Of a stretch of 64,000 bases of DNA, positions 27,626-37,515 are shown piece after piece. A program made the translations under genes and the position numbers. Position 1 is the first letter of the stretch. Every line of letters begins with the position of its first letter. The DNA is taken from assembly GCF_900112085.1 (NCBI RefSeq), contig NZ_FOJY01000011.1, positions 50,767-114,766 of the forward strand, given 5' to 3'. The DNA is from Acetitomaculum ruminis DSM 5522 (GTDB lineage: Bacteria > Bacillota > Clostridia > Lachnospirales > Lachnospiraceae). Under the pieces are notes generated by a model. That model saw only the letters and a list, made by a program, of their open reading frames with translations. It ran no database searches and had not been told where the DNA came from.

Positions 27626-29794
27626 TCATCTTCCGGGTTTCCTAATGGAAAGAATCATCAATAGCACTGCATTGGCTCCTGTTTCCGGATTCGTTGCGAT
27701 TTTTCTTACAAAGGAATTGATGACATAATCATTTTCAACACTGTTTTCCACTGACTCCCACTGGTCAGTTTTTATACATTTATCTATAGTATCGCAAAAT
27801 TTTGGCTCCGGAATTCTTTTTGATTCTACAATATAATTATTTTTAATCATTTCCAAATCCAAAAAATCCGTTTCCATAAGAAATTCCACATATGCTTTAT
27901 TATAACGAACGATAAAGTATTTACCGTCTTTAACTTCTAAAATTCCCATAGGAACTGCGTTAAAATAACCTGCCACTTCCATGCTATATCCCTTGTTAAC
28001 ACTGGGATCATTTAGTCCTATTACACTTATGGCATCATAATAAGGGGTTTCCCTTGGATTTTCAAATTGAAATCTGATTTTTTCTTTATCAATATTAAAA
28101 ATATTCTTTTTGGGATTTGGCTTTCCAAAATAATATCCCTGGGCTTTTTCACATCCTATATCTCTTACAAATCTAAACTGTTCTTCATCCTCCACCCCTT
28201 CTGTAATAGTGGAAATTCCCAGTTTTTTAGCCATTTGTATAAGCTCGGTAAGAATAATTCTTGATTTATTTGAATCCTTGAAGGAACGCATAAATCTCAT
28301 ATCAAATTTCATTAAATCAAATTCAAAATCTTTTAATACATTTAAGGAAGAGTAGCCGCTTCCAAAATCATCCATCCACAGGCTAAAGCCTTCTTCATGA
28401 AAACGGGTAAACTGAATTCTTATATATTCAGGATTTATGCTGGTTACACTTTCGGTTATTTCAAGATTAATAAATTTTCTGGAAAACCCCGAAGCATCAA
28501 CCCTTTTACATATTTCATCTACCATATCGCATAATTGAAAATCATAACGGGAAAGGTTCACTGAAACAGGCACAAGTTCTATTCCCATTCTTTGCTTTTC
28601 CTTTAAATATTCCAAAACTTTATCCACAACATAAAGATCAAGACGGTGTATTATCCTCGCATCCTCTAATACTGGAATAAAATCATTTGGAGTAAACATT
28701 CCTTTTTCAGGGTCATTCCAGCGAACTAAGGCTTCTTCATCACAAACCCTGCCACTTGCTGTTCTGATAATGGGTTGAAAAAATACCTCAAGCCATTCCC
28801 CTTTTATTGCATTATCAATATTACTAAGGAAATAGTCTTTTTTTATGGATAAATCCCTTAATTTTTCGTCATAATAATAATAATTAGAAAAGAAGTTGTT
28901 TTTCACCTGGTCACAGGCAATTTTTGCCCTGTCGCAAGCTGTTCCCACTCCTACTTTTTCAAAACGGTCTATATAAATACCCACACTTACATACAGGGAT
29001 TTTCCATTATTTATATATTTTAAATCCTCAAAAAAGTCCTTTAAGGTTTCTTCTACCATCGTAGCATCAGTATAAACCGCAAAATGATCCTGTCCTAAAT
29101 GACTGCAGTTTTCAGCACTGTAATATCTCTTTAAAAGACCTGCCACAGCCCTTAAAAGCTTATCTCCTTCTTCCATGCCGTAGCTTCCGTTAAAAGATTT
29201 CATACCTATAAGATCAAAGTAAAGTACTGCTATTTTCTTTCCCAAAGCACGAAACTCTTTTCTTCCTTCTTCAAGAAGATTGAAAAAATATGACATATTA
29301 GGAAGACCTGTTAATGTATCATAACAGTTGTCCGTAATAATATTTTCTGTAAATGGGATACAATCAAAACTATTGCCGAATTTAATATCCAGCTCAGCCT
29401 GATTAAGATAATAATTTTTTTCTGCTATATACCAGGTAACCAAAATGCTTGTTCCGTCCTCTAAATTAATCCTTTTTCCATGGGCATGAACTATACTGTA
29501 ACTTTTGTTATCCCGGTTTTTTGTCCTGTATATTGAATTGTATTCATCCCCGTTTCTGGCAAATTTCAAAGCTTCTTCTTCAACTCTTGCCAAATCATCC
29601 GGATGACATCCCCTATACATATCTTTTTCCATAAGTTCAACTGTTTCTTCTCTAGACGAGCCTAAAAGATTGCATAATCCATCTGATACTGCCAGTACCA
29701 CAACCCTTTCGTTTAAGAACTGGTAAACCCCTAAAGGTATGCAAGACTCTTCTATACATTTTCTTTGCTCTGCAGTAAACTCATGTTTCCTCAT
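27626..29794 (-). CDS. PAS-GGDEF(degenerate)-EAL c-di-GMP phosphodiesterase
   Basis: A soluble 722-residue signalling protein. A PAS domain spans about 20-125. A GGDEF-type domain follows from about 158 (YDTLTGLPNMSYFF), but its signature reads HLGQDHF (232-238), so it should not make c-di-GMP. The EAL domain begins near 330 and keeps the EALVRW glutamate (354), NLEITES and the MDDFGSGYSSL metal ligands, so hydrolysis of c-di-GMP is expected. A further PAS-like region fills about 600-720. The degenerate GGDEF may act as a GTP-sensing module. Confidence 0.92.
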   Translation of the reverse strand: MRKHEFTAEQRKCIEESCIPLGVYQFLNERVVVLAVSDGLCNLLGSSREETVELMEKDMYRGCHPDDLARVEEEALKFARNGDEYNSIYRTKNRDNKSYSIVHAHGKRINLEDGTSILVTWYIAEKNYYLNQAELDIKFGNSFDCIPFTENIITDNCYDTLTGLPNMSYFFNLLEEGRKEFRALGKKIAVLYFDLIGMKSFNGSYGMEEGDKLLRAVAGLLKRYYSAENCSHLGQDHFAVYTDATMVEETLKDFFEDLKYINNGKSLYVSVGIYIDRFEKVGVGTACDRAKIACDQVKNNFFSNYYYYDEKLRDLSIKKDYFLSNIDNAIKGEWLEVFFQPIIRTASGRVCDEEALVRWNDPEKGMFTPNDFIPVLEDARIIHRLDLYVVDKVLEYLKEKQRMGIELVPVSVNLSRYDFQLCDMVDEICKRVDASGFSRKFINLEITESVTSINPEYIRIQFTRFHEEGFSLWMDDFGSGYSSLNVLKDFEFDLMKFDMRFMRSFKDSNKSRIILTELIQMAKKLGISTITEGVEDEEQFRFVRDIGCEKAQGYYFGKPNPKKNIFNIDKEKIRFQFENPRETPYYDAISVIGLNDPSVNKGYSMEVAGYFNAVPMGILEVKDGKYFIVRYNKAYVEFLMETDFLDLEMIKNNYIVESKRIPEPKFCDTIDKCIKTDQWESVENSVENDYVINSFVRKIATNPETGANAVLLMILSIRKPGR

Positions 29795-29880
29795 AACTGC
29801 TCCCTCATTTGCCTTCTATTACTGATTTCCCCTTTAAAAATTCTTCGTCATTTTTTAGGTTTTTCTAATATTTACCCCTA

Positions 29881-29925
29881 AAAAAAATAAAGGGCAGATA
29901 CATTTTTAATATAGGCTGCCCCTTT
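29881..29925 (-). terminator. Terminator of the chemoreceptor gene
   Basis: The arms AAAGGGGCAG and CTGCCCTTT are followed by ATTTTTTTT on the minus strand, 15 bp after the stop. Confidence 0.85.
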
Positions 29926-29939
29926 GGTACAATGTTTAA

Positions 29940-31754
29940 TTAATCTATCTCAAATTTACTTGTTTCTTCTTCTAATTCTTTTGCAAGTTTTTTAAGTCTT
30001 TCACTTGCTGTTGCAATTTCTTGCATAGAAGCCGTCTGTTCCTCTGAAACAGCAGATACAGTCTGGGTTTCATCTGAAATAGCACCACTTTGATCTTTAA
30101 TCTGCTTAAATGCTCCATCAACATTTTGGGTATCATCACCAAGTTTTTCCAATACGCTTTCCATTTCCTTTGAGGAATCAGACATAGCCCTAATCATATC
30201 AGCAATCTGTTCAAATGCCTTTCCTGAGCTTTCAACAGCTGCAGTACCGTTTTCCACATTGTCCATACCTGCATTCATGGCTGATACAGCTTGTTCTGAC
30301 TGGATTTGAATATCCTTAATCAGTTTTGAAATCTCATTTGCCGATGAGTCTGACTGACTTGCAAGATTTTGAATCTCAGTTGCAACTACGGCAAATCCCT
30401 TACCGGCTTCACCAGCTCTTGCTGCCTCAATGGAAGCATTAAGGGAAAGAAGATTTGTCTGGGATGCAATATTTGAAATAACATCTACAATTGATCCAAT
30501 TTCCTGCATCTTATCTCCTAAGCCACCAACAACTTCTGCTGATTTTGAAACTGACTCTTCAATAATCATCATCTGTTTTATAGCATCATCTGAATTTACT
30601 TTTCCGGCAACAGCCGCTTCATTTGTACTGTTAATCTGCTCAATGGATTCCTTCATGGCACCTGAGAAATTGTCCATTTGAACTATAAATTCTCTGGTAG
30701 TATCTCCTGCTAAACCTACTACATCATTTTGTTCAGCACATGATTGTGCCACAGATGTAATGGAATTTGCCACAAGGTCTGAAGCCTGAGCGCTTTGAGA
30801 AGCATTTTCAGAAAGATTTGCAGATTCATCAGCAATAAATTTTGCAGATTCTATAATCTTTTTCATAAGCTCTGACAGGCTTTCTCTTAAACGTACCAGG
30901 GCTCTTGAAATACTTCCTATTTCATCTCTTCTGACAAGTAATTTATTTTCAAAATAACTCTGGTCTTCAAATTCTTTCAGATTTCCCTTGGACAGGTCTC
31001 CTAATTTGTTTGTTATATTAACTATCGGTGCTATGGTTTTCTTTACAATAATTCCCGTAAGGACAAATACTACAGCTAAAATAGCAAGAAGACATATAAT
31101 CTGTGCATTAATTCCTCTAAGCATATCCCCAATAGAAGCTTTTCTGTAATTACTTTCTGCCAAATCAAGCTGGTCTACCCACACTCCGGTTCCAAGAACC
31201 CACTGATAAGGCTCATAAAGTACTGTATAGTTAATCTTAGGAAGTTCCTCAGTTTCATTCGGCTTTGCGAAATTAAGATGGGTATATCCTCCACCATCCT
31301 GTTTTCCATTTTCAATCATCATCTGAATGTACTTGTTTCCCTCTTTATCCGTTGCATCCCATCTGGATTGTCCTTCTGTATCTCTTCCAAGAAGTACTAC
31401 ATTTACACCCTCAACTGTATCTATCCAAAAATATCCGTTTCCATCATTATATCTTAATTCCCTTACCATATCTGCAGCTGCTTTTTTAGCTTGCTTTTCA
31501 GTCATTTCACCAGCCTGCTGCTTTTGATAGTATTGGTCAATAATGGACACAGCCACCTGAGTCTCATTTTTTAATTCATTCATAACATCCTCTTCCAGAC
31601 TGCTTCTGTAGGTAGCTGCCGCCTGTTCAGTATTGTTAATATTGCTGACAATTGAGAAAATTCCAACTCCCAATCCTGCAATCAAACTGGCTAAAAGCCC
31701 GATAAGAGACAACAGGGTGCCGATTGATTTAAAGCCTTTTCTTTTCTTTTGCAT
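29940..31754 (-). CDS. Methyl-accepting chemotaxis protein with single Cache domain
   Basis: A 604-residue membrane chemoreceptor. A membrane span at about 10-35 is followed by an extracellular sCache_2-type ligand domain ([41 protein letters not shown]). A second span at about 210-235, a HAMP domain and the signalling domain follow, with the hairpin tip [25 protein letters not shown]. The ATG at 31754 has GGAGG 8 bp upstream; an upstream start at 31799 lacks one. sCache_2 receptors often sense small organic acids; the ligand is not known here. Confidence 0.95.
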   Translation of the reverse strand: MQKKRKGFKSIGTLLSLIGLLASLIAGLGVGIFSIVSNINNTEQAAATYRSSLEEDVMNELKNETQVAVSIIDQYYQKQQAGEMTEKQAKKAAADMVRELRYNDGNGYFWIDTVEGVNVVLLGRDTEGQSRWDATDKEGNKYIQMMIENGKQDGGGYTHLNFAKPNETEELPKINYTVLYEPYQWVLGTGVWVDQLDLAESNYRKASIGDMLRGINAQIICLLAILAVVFVLTGIIVKKTIAPIVNITNKLGDLSKGNLKEFEDQSYFENKLLVRRDEIGSISRALVRLRESLSELMKKIIESAKFIADESANLSENASQSAQASDLVANSITSVAQSCAEQNDVVGLAGDTTREFIVQMDNFSGAMKESIEQINSTNEAAVAGKVNSDDAIKQMMIIEESVSKSAEVVGGLGDKMQEIGSIVDVISNIASQTNLLSLNASIEAARAGEAGKGFAVVATEIQNLASQSDSSANEISKLIKDIQIQSEQAVSAMNAGMDNVENGTAAVESSGKAFEQIADMIRAMSDSSKEMESVLEKLGDDTQNVDGAFKQIKDQSGAISDETQTVSAVSEEQTASMQEIATASERLKKLAKELEEETSKFEID

Positions 31755-31940
31755 AACTCTAACCTCCCTAAAAATCAATATTGTTTTTTTTATATTCAAG
31801 GATTTAATTACAACATGGAAAAAACGATACTATAGAAATTCCCCATTTTTTGATAAAAATTATTCAAATAATATATCTTAAATCCATACTATTTATCGAC
31901 ATTATCAAAATATTTATAACAAATCACAAAATATTTTTGC

Positions 31941-31979
31941 AAAAAAATATCCCTTTACCTTAAAGGTAAAAAGGATATT
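31941..31979 (-). terminator. Terminator of the Ktr operon
   Basis: The arms ATATCC and GGGATAT with an inner TTTACC/GGTAAA pairing are followed by TTTTTTTG on the minus strand, 15 bp after the ktrA stop. Confidence 0.75.
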
Positions 31980-31993
31980 GTTTTAATTGAATA

Positions 31994-32641
31994 CTATAAG
32001 TGAAAACATTTTTGAATGGCTTTATTTTCTCCTAAAACCAGCATAGATTTTCCACTTCCAAGGTAGGTATCAGGGGTAACAGAAAGCAACATATTTCCCT
32101 TCTCCTTAACTCCCATAATATTAATTCCGTATTTTTTTCTAATATCTATCTGGCCGACGGTTTTTCCAATCCATTGATCCGGTATATTTACTTCATAAAT
32201 TCCATGATTTTCATCTAGCTGTATGTAGTCTAAAATGTGGTCTGAGGTATATCTTATGGCTGTCCATTTTGCCATTTGTTTGTCCGGATTTACCACCTGA
32301 TCAGCACCGTTTCTTAACAGAAATTTTTCCTGAATTTCCCTTTGTGCCCTGGCAATTACAAACTTACCTCCCAGTTCTTTTAAGGTAGCTGTAGTTACTA
32401 AAGAACTTTGGAAATCATTTTCTATTGTAACTATACATACATCATAGTTATTAATCCCCAAAGATCTTAAAAAATCCTCGTTGGTACTGTCTCCTATTTG
32501 AGCATCCGTAACATATTCCATTATACTGTTTACTCTTTCCTCATCTTTATCTATTGCCATGATTTCATGGCCCATTTTTGAAATCTGTCTGGCAACTAAT
32601 GTTCCAAAATTTCCAAGGCCTATAATTAATACTGATTTCAC
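31994..32641 (-). CDS. ktrA: Potassium uptake regulatory subunit KtrA/TrkA
   Basis: A 215-residue cytoplasmic gating subunit. An N-terminal RCK/TrkA_N Rossmann domain (IIGLGNFGTLVARQISKMGHEIMAID, glycine motif GxGxFG, acidic end Asp) is followed by a TrkA_C domain (about 135-215). It binds ATP/ADP or NAD and opens the KtrB channel. The start codon is GTG with AAGGAG 9 bp upstream. It lies 30 bp after ktrB. Confidence 0.93.
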   Translation of the reverse strand: MKSVLIIGLGNFGTLVARQISKMGHEIMAIDKDEERVNSIMEYVTDAQIGDSTNEDFLRSLGINNYDVCIVTIENDFQSSLVTTATLKELGGKFVIARAQREIQEKFLLRNGADQVVNPDKQMAKWTAIRYTSDHILDYIQLDENHGIYEVNIPDQWIGKTVGQIDIRKKYGINIMGVKEKGNMLLSVTPDTYLGSGKSMLVLGENKAIQKCFHL

Positions 32642-32671
32642 TACTTTTTTCTCCTTGTATAAAAATATTTA

Positions 32672-34009
32672 TTATCCGATTGTTATTTGTTCAAGAGGTA
32701 ATTTACCTACTAAAGGTTCTTTTTTATCAAAGGCCGCATATATCAAAGTAAGTCCTCCAACCCTTCCAAGAAACATAAGTATTATTAATACTATTTGAGA
32801 AATAATCCCTAAGGAGGGAGTAATTCCCAGAGTGAGTCCAACAGTGGCAAGAGCTGATACTGCTTCAAAAATGCTTACTTCCATTGAAACATTCTCCACA
32901 AAACTTATAATAAGTGCTCCGGTCATTGCCAAAAGAACATATAAAAATATAAGGGTTGCAGCATTTTTTATGGCGTTATCATCCAGTCTTCTTCCAAAAA
33001 AACCTGCATAAGTCCTTCTTTTAAAAACTGCAAAAGCATTGGCATATAATACAGCTATTGTTGTGGTTTTCATACCGCCGGCAGTAGAACCAGGAGCACC
33101 TCCTATAAGCATTAAAACCACCATTAAATAGATTCCGGCATTTGTCATTTTGGAAAAATCTGCTGTATTAAAGCCGGCTGTCCTTGGAGTAACAGCCTGA
33201 AACAATGCCATTAAAAATCTTTCTTTAAAGGGTAAATTTGAAAAGTCTACAAAAAAATACGAAACAGTAGGTATAATAACCAAAATAAGAGTCATTAATA
33301 GTATTACTTTACTTTGCATCCTGTATTTTTTTAAGTGCAATTTGTTTTTTACTATATCCTCCCAGGTCATAAAACCAAGACCACCTGCTATTATAAGTCC
33401 CGATATAACTACAGTTACAGTTACACTGTCTTTAAACATTGTCAACGAGGTAAAATGTCCGCTTTTATTTCCCATTAAATCAAATCCTGCATTGCAAAAG
33501 GCGGAAACAGAATGAAATAAAGCCATCCAGATTCCTTCCAAACCGTATTTTTTGCAAAAAAATGGTAATAATAAAAGAAATCCCGTTATTTCAATGATAA
33601 AAGCTGCCTTAAATACAAAACTAATAAGCTTTACCATTCCACCAAATTGATGAGCTGATATGGCATTTTGAATAGTTTTTCTCTCACTTAAAGTTATTTT
33701 TTTCCCTGTTACCAGTGCCAGAAAGGCTGCAACACTTATTACCCCCAGACCTCCGATTTGAACAAGCATTATAATTATAAATTGTCCAAAATGTGACCAA
33801 TAGGTAGCTGTATCCTTTAAAACAAGACCTGTTACGCATACTGCTGATGTAGATGTGAACAATGAAGTGCTAAAGGAAGTAACAACGCCTTCATTACTGG
33901 AAACAGGAAGCATAAGAAACAAAGCCCCAATAAGAATAACTCCCGCAAAAGCTATAATTATGACCTGAAAAGAAGTCATTTTTCTTTTTAATGTTTTTAT
34001 TGGATTCAT
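32672..34009 (-). CDS. ktrB: Potassium uptake channel subunit KtrB/TrkH
   Basis: A 445-residue membrane subunit of a Ktr/Trk K+ uptake system with four P-loop repeats. The first repeat shows TSTSAVCVTGLVL, and a later one GGAPGSTAGGMKTTT. It imports K+ driven by the Na+ or proton gradient. The ATG at 34009 is preferred, with GGGAG 6-7 bp upstream; an in-frame ATG at 34030 has no such site. Confidence 0.94.
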   Translation of the reverse strand: MNPIKTLKRKMTSFQVIIIAFAGVILIGALFLMLPVSSNEGVVTSFSTSLFTSTSAVCVTGLVLKDTATYWSHFGQFIIIMLVQIGGLGVISVAAFLALVTGKKITLSERKTIQNAISAHQFGGMVKLISFVFKAAFIIEITGFLLLLPFFCKKYGLEGIWMALFHSVSAFCNAGFDLMGNKSGHFTSLTMFKDSVTVTVVISGLIIAGGLGFMTWEDIVKNKLHLKKYRMQSKVILLMTLILVIIPTVSYFFVDFSNLPFKERFLMALFQAVTPRTAGFNTADFSKMTNAGIYLMVVLMLIGGAPGSTAGGMKTTTIAVLYANAFAVFKRRTYAGFFGRRLDDNAIKNAATLIFLYVLLAMTGALIISFVENVSMEVSIFEAVSALATVGLTLGITPSLGIISQIVLIILMFLGRVGGLTLIYAAFDKKEPLVGKLPLEQITIG

Positions 34010-34137
34010 TTTTTTCTCCCTGAATTTCATTAGATATGTTTAAAATTTTTCCTATTATGCTAATATAGTTTATTTCTTTATGGAAAACTTATCAAGTTTT
34101 TTATTAATAATGTTTTTGGGGGAGATTTTAACACAAA

Positions 34138-34190
34138 AAATAAGGACGTGCATTGCTTTACACAATGCCGCCCCTGGCACGTTTTTTATA
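34138..34190 (-). terminator. Hairpin after the Rrf2 regulator, likely terminator
   Basis: A compound hairpin has outer arms ACGTGC and GCACGT and an inner CATTG/CAATG pair, with T-rich runs on both sides. It lies about 130 bp after the Rrf2 stop and could also terminate plus-strand transcription. Confidence 0.55.
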
Positions 34191-34322
34191 ATTTTAAATT
34201 AAGAGGTTAAAAAATATTCACCCATTCATTATAGCTCATCATATTTATAATATCAAGATTATTCTTAAAACTATATTTTTTATCCCAATATTTATATTTA
34301 CCTTATCTATTTCACAAATAAG

Positions 34323-34763
34323 TTAAACTGCAAGCTTTATAGCTTTAACAGTTTTTTCATATATCTCGCTAATATAATGTTTATCTAATTCTGCTTCAAA
34401 TTTGTCTTGTATATCATGTAAGGAACTTTCTAAAACTTTATGAATATTTTTACCTATAGGACAAACCGGGTTTGAAATTTCATGAAATCTGAAAATATTA
34501 TCCTCAGTATTGTTTTCAACCGCCTTGTATAAATCCAAAAATGTTATCTCATCCAGTTCTTTTTGAAGCTTAATGCCTCCGGGGCCCCTTTTTATATCAA
34601 TAAATCCCGCTGCCTTAAGCTGTCCCATGATATTTCTAATAATTACAGGATTTGAACCTGTGCTTCCTGCAAGGAAATCACTGGTAATTTTCTTTTTCCC
34701 TGAAAAAAACTTTACAGCAATTAAAACATGCATTGCGGTTGTGAATTTTGTTGAAATTTGCAT
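34323..34763 (-). CDS. Rrf2-family transcriptional regulator
   Basis: A 146-residue DNA-binding protein. The N-terminal winged helix-turn-helix reads STKFTTAMHVLIAVKFF then TGSNPVIIRNIMGQLKAAGFIDIKRGPGGIKL. Only one cysteine (in NPVCPIG) is present in the region where IscR and NsrR carry three, so an iron-sulphur cluster is unlikely. It resembles YwnA-type regulators. The target is not evident; it stands alone, so autoregulation or remote targets are likely. Confidence 0.9.
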   Translation of the reverse strand: MQISTKFTTAMHVLIAVKFFSGKKKITSDFLAGSTGSNPVIIRNIMGQLKAAGFIDIKRGPGGIKLQKELDEITFLDLYKAVENNTEDNIFRFHEISNPVCPIGKNIHKVLESSLHDIQDKFEAELDKHYISEIYEKTVKAIKLAV

Positions 34764-34800
34764 ATTACGTACCTTATTATCCCTTCCTAAACTGTTAATA

Positions 34801-34829
34801 ATAATAGTACGATAACTTTTTTATGTCAA
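34801..34829 (-). promoter_or_regulatory. Promoter of the Rrf2 regulator
   Basis: TTGACA (34824-34829) and TATTAT (34801-34806) are 17 bp apart on the minus strand, about 40 bp before the start codon. Confidence 0.75.
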
Positions 34830-34842
34830 ATCTTATCCACTT

Positions 34843-35817
34843 TTATATGTTTTTATTTTCTTTAATCATCTTATCCACTAAAGGAGAAAACTGTTCCAAA
34901 ACATTTTCCATATCTTCAAACATATAACCTTTTTTGGTAATCTGATTTTTTAAATCCTGGACATTTTGTGAAACATCTGTAAAAAAGCTCTGAGATCCTT
35001 CAATATTTGAAGAAACACTATCCATTTCATTTTCACAGGATTTAATAACATCCTGCATCTGACTGCTTCCATCCCTTACCCTGTCAGCAACAGTTCTTAT
35101 GGAATCAATTATTTCTTCCGTGTCATGTATATTTTTATTAGAAGTATCAATGGCACTTTTGGTTTCATCCAAAGATGTCACAAGTCTTGAATTATTTTCT
35201 CCTAACTCATCCATACTGACATCTATCTGGGCAACTACATCTTTAATATCCTGAGACAGCTTATTAACCTGGGTTGCCACCACGGCAAATCCCTTTCCTG
35301 CCTCTCCTGCACGAGCCGCCTCTATAGAAGCGTTTAATGCCAAAAGGTTTGTTTGATTGGCAAAGCCGTTAATCTGATTAACCTTTTCTTTAATATCATC
35401 AAAGCTTTGCTGAAATTCATCAAAAACCGTCTGCATAGCCTCAACTGTCTCTAGGACAGAATTGGAACTGTCATAAACTTTTTTCATGCCTGAGGTGGAA
35501 GAATCTGCCGCCTCCATAAGTTCTTGTATAATTCCTTCAAATTCTCCAACTACACCGTCAATTGCCTTAAACTGGTCTTCAAAATTTTCAATACTTCCTG
35601 TTATTCCATTATATCTTTCCTCAACCAGATTAAACGAGTCATTTATGGTATCTATACCACTTATGGTTACCGCTTCCTCACCCTGAAGCTTTTCTTTTTG
35701 TTCTAAGGCAAATCTGCTTGCCTCCTTTAAAGATATAAGCTGTTTTTTTATGCTAACCTCAGATTTTTTTTCCTCTGAAACTTCTTCCTTTAATACTTTG
35801 TTTTTTCCAAATATCAT
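34843..35817 (-). CDS. Soluble methyl-accepting chemotaxis protein
   Basis: This 324-residue protein has no membrane segment: a short charged N-terminus and then a long coiled-coil signalling domain. The conserved hairpin tip is [20 protein letters not shown] followed by [18 protein letters not shown]. Without a sensor domain of its own it probably takes its input from the FIST protein encoded 21 bp upstream in the same operon. Confidence 0.9.
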   Translation of the reverse strand: MIFGKNKVLKEEVSEEKKSEVSIKKQLISLKEASRFALEQKEKLQGEEAVTISGIDTINDSFNLVEERYNGITGSIENFEDQFKAIDGVVGEFEGIIQELMEAADSSTSGMKKVYDSSNSVLETVEAMQTVFDEFQQSFDDIKEKVNQINGFANQTNLLALNASIEAARAGEAGKGFAVVATQVNKLSQDIKDVVAQIDVSMDELGENNSRLVTSLDETKSAIDTSNKNIHDTEEIIDSIRTVADRVRDGSSQMQDVIKSCENEMDSVSSNIEGSQSFFTDVSQNVQDLKNQITKKGYMFEDMENVLEQFSPLVDKMIKENKNI

Positions 35818-35838
35818 AACTTCTTTGTCCCCCTTGGA

Positions 35839-36933
35839 TTATTCAAAGACTGCACAAATCATTGTCTGATTAACATGTTGCTTTATATACTGTTCACCCC
35901 CAAACATTCCTCCGATATGAGGCCCTAGTTTGGACATATTAGTCAAAAACTGACTTGTATAGCCCTTTTCCTCAAAAAGTATATGTCTGAATGCGCAATT
36001 AATAGAAAAAACAAGTGAAATCTTAGAATTTTCTTTTTCGATTTGTTTTAAGGTTTCTTCGTTGATTTTCTCATAATCTTTTAATTCAAGAAATGCTATG
36101 GAATCATTATCATTAACCTGTTTATAGGTAATTACCCCTCCGGAGGCTGCATCTTCATACTGGGAAATAATATATAAATCATCTCCCACTATCCTGCCTA
36201 AAGGATGCTCAAAAACGCATCCTACTACTTCTTCTTTGGATACACCCATTTCCTGGGCATAAACCTCTTTCATAGGTCTGTTATCTAACTGGATAAGCTC
36301 ACGCTTTTCGACATTTACCTTCGTGGCAAAGTGCAACTTTCCATCTTCTCTAAAACCATATATGTTTTCTTTATAGGTTCTGATATTTCCTGATTTATTC
36401 TTTATAATAATCCAGCAACAAGCATCCTCATATAATTTTCCATCAAAACAAACCACCGGTTTTGTATTTTCAGGATACCCATAAACTGTTCCCCCAAGCA
36501 AAGGAATGGTTGTATTCTCCAAAACAACATTCATTGTAGAAACCAGTTTTTCCTCATTATTTGTGCAGTATTCCAGACAAACCGTATTTTCTTTTCCGGC
36601 TTTAATATCTTTTGCTGCATCATAAAAATCTGCAATGTCATACAGGGGAACTGTAGATAAGTGTCTTAATATACCTGCTTTTATCTCGGAATCCGAGCCA
36701 AATGCAAGCACCATTAAACCTTTTGTAGATACTGATGTTTTATAATAAGTCGCTCCACCGGCTCCTATTAATGGAACCTTAGGATATTTTTGCGACAGAA
36801 GTTTCGCTACTTCCTTTATAGCTTTATGATCGCATTGAAAAAGCAATCCTTTTACTGACGATATACCTGAAGTTGCCTCTTCTACAGCTGCTTTAACATC
36901 AGCTTTTTCAGAAAATCCAATCTTAATTTGCAA
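35839..36933 (-). CDS. FIST-domain sensory protein
   Basis: A 364-residue soluble protein with FIST N and C domains: PLIGAGGATYYKTSVSTKGLMVLAFGSD, then TIPLLGGTVYGYPENTKPVVCFDG, and a C-terminal FSINCAFRHILFEEKG followed by GGMFGGEQYI. FIST proteins are thought to bind small ligands, possibly amino acids, and to feed signal transduction. The start appears to be TTG with GGAG 6 bp upstream. Pairing with a sensorless chemoreceptor suggests a two-protein cytoplasmic receptor. Confidence 0.88.
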   Translation of the reverse strand: MQIKIGFSEKADVKAAVEEATSGISSVKGLLFQCDHKAIKEVAKLLSQKYPKVPLIGAGGATYYKTSVSTKGLMVLAFGSDSEIKAGILRHLSTVPLYDIADFYDAAKDIKAGKENTVCLEYCTNNEEKLVSTMNVVLENTTIPLLGGTVYGYPENTKPVVCFDGKLYEDACCWIIIKNKSGNIRTYKENIYGFREDGKLHFATKVNVEKRELIQLDNRPMKEVYAQEMGVSKEEVVGCVFEHPLGRIVGDDLYIISQYEDAASGGVITYKQVNDNDSIAFLELKDYEKINEETLKQIEKENSKISLVFSINCAFRHILFEEKGYTSQFLTNMSKLGPHIGGMFGGEQYIKQHVNQTMICAVFE

Positions 36934-37219
36934 AATTAACTCCTCCTTCGCTTTAACTGACGATTATTTTTTAGTTAATTTTTATTACCAAAGTTTATTT
37001 GCCAAAAAATCACTACGAACTTGTCATCATCAAGAAAAGCAAAAGTTTTTAAAGAATTATACATTTGCTTTTAAATTGAAATAAATATAGTCACTTTCTT
37101 ACAAATAAAAAGTCCCGGCGGATAATTGTTTACAATTCCAATCATCTCTTTATAGTAATCGACTAAATATTTATAATGTATGATATATTTTTCTATATTT
37201 TTTAGTTTTTTAAGCTCAA

Positions 37220-37417
37220 CTATCCTTCAATTTCTTTAACTACGTACTTTCCTAATTCATCGCCTCTTTTTGCAGCATATCTGCCCCATTTTAAGGCCTT
37301 TTGCAGATTTTTTTCACAATTGTATTTTCCCTTTAAATATCCCTCTGCCAAAAGTCCTGCTGCCTCAACATTTCCAAAAGCCGCCTTGTCTATAAGAGCG
37401 AATTTATCAATCTTCAT
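37220..37417 (-). CDS. Sel1-like repeat mini-protein
   Basis: A 65-residue protein containing about one and a half Sel1/TPR-like repeats (NVEAAGLLAEGYLKGKYNCEKNLQKALKWGRYAAKRGD). Such repeats mediate protein contacts. The ATG at 37417 has GGAGG 8 bp upstream; an upstream ATG at 37432 overlaps that site. It has no obvious partner nearby. Confidence 0.75.
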   Translation of the reverse strand: MKIDKFALIDKAAFGNVEAAGLLAEGYLKGKYNCEKNLQKALKWGRYAAKRGDELGKYVVKEIEG

Positions 37418-37515
37418 TCTTTCTTCCTCCATTAATCATTTTGCAAAAGCAAAAACAATTATAAACAAAAAAACACCTTTTTTCCATAGCAGGTAAAATA
37501 TTTTATCCGGTAAAC

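Noticed and set aside
31994..34009. Potassium transporter as a novelty
   Set aside because: Both subunits carry the standard motifs and order; it is an ordinary Ktr/Trk system.
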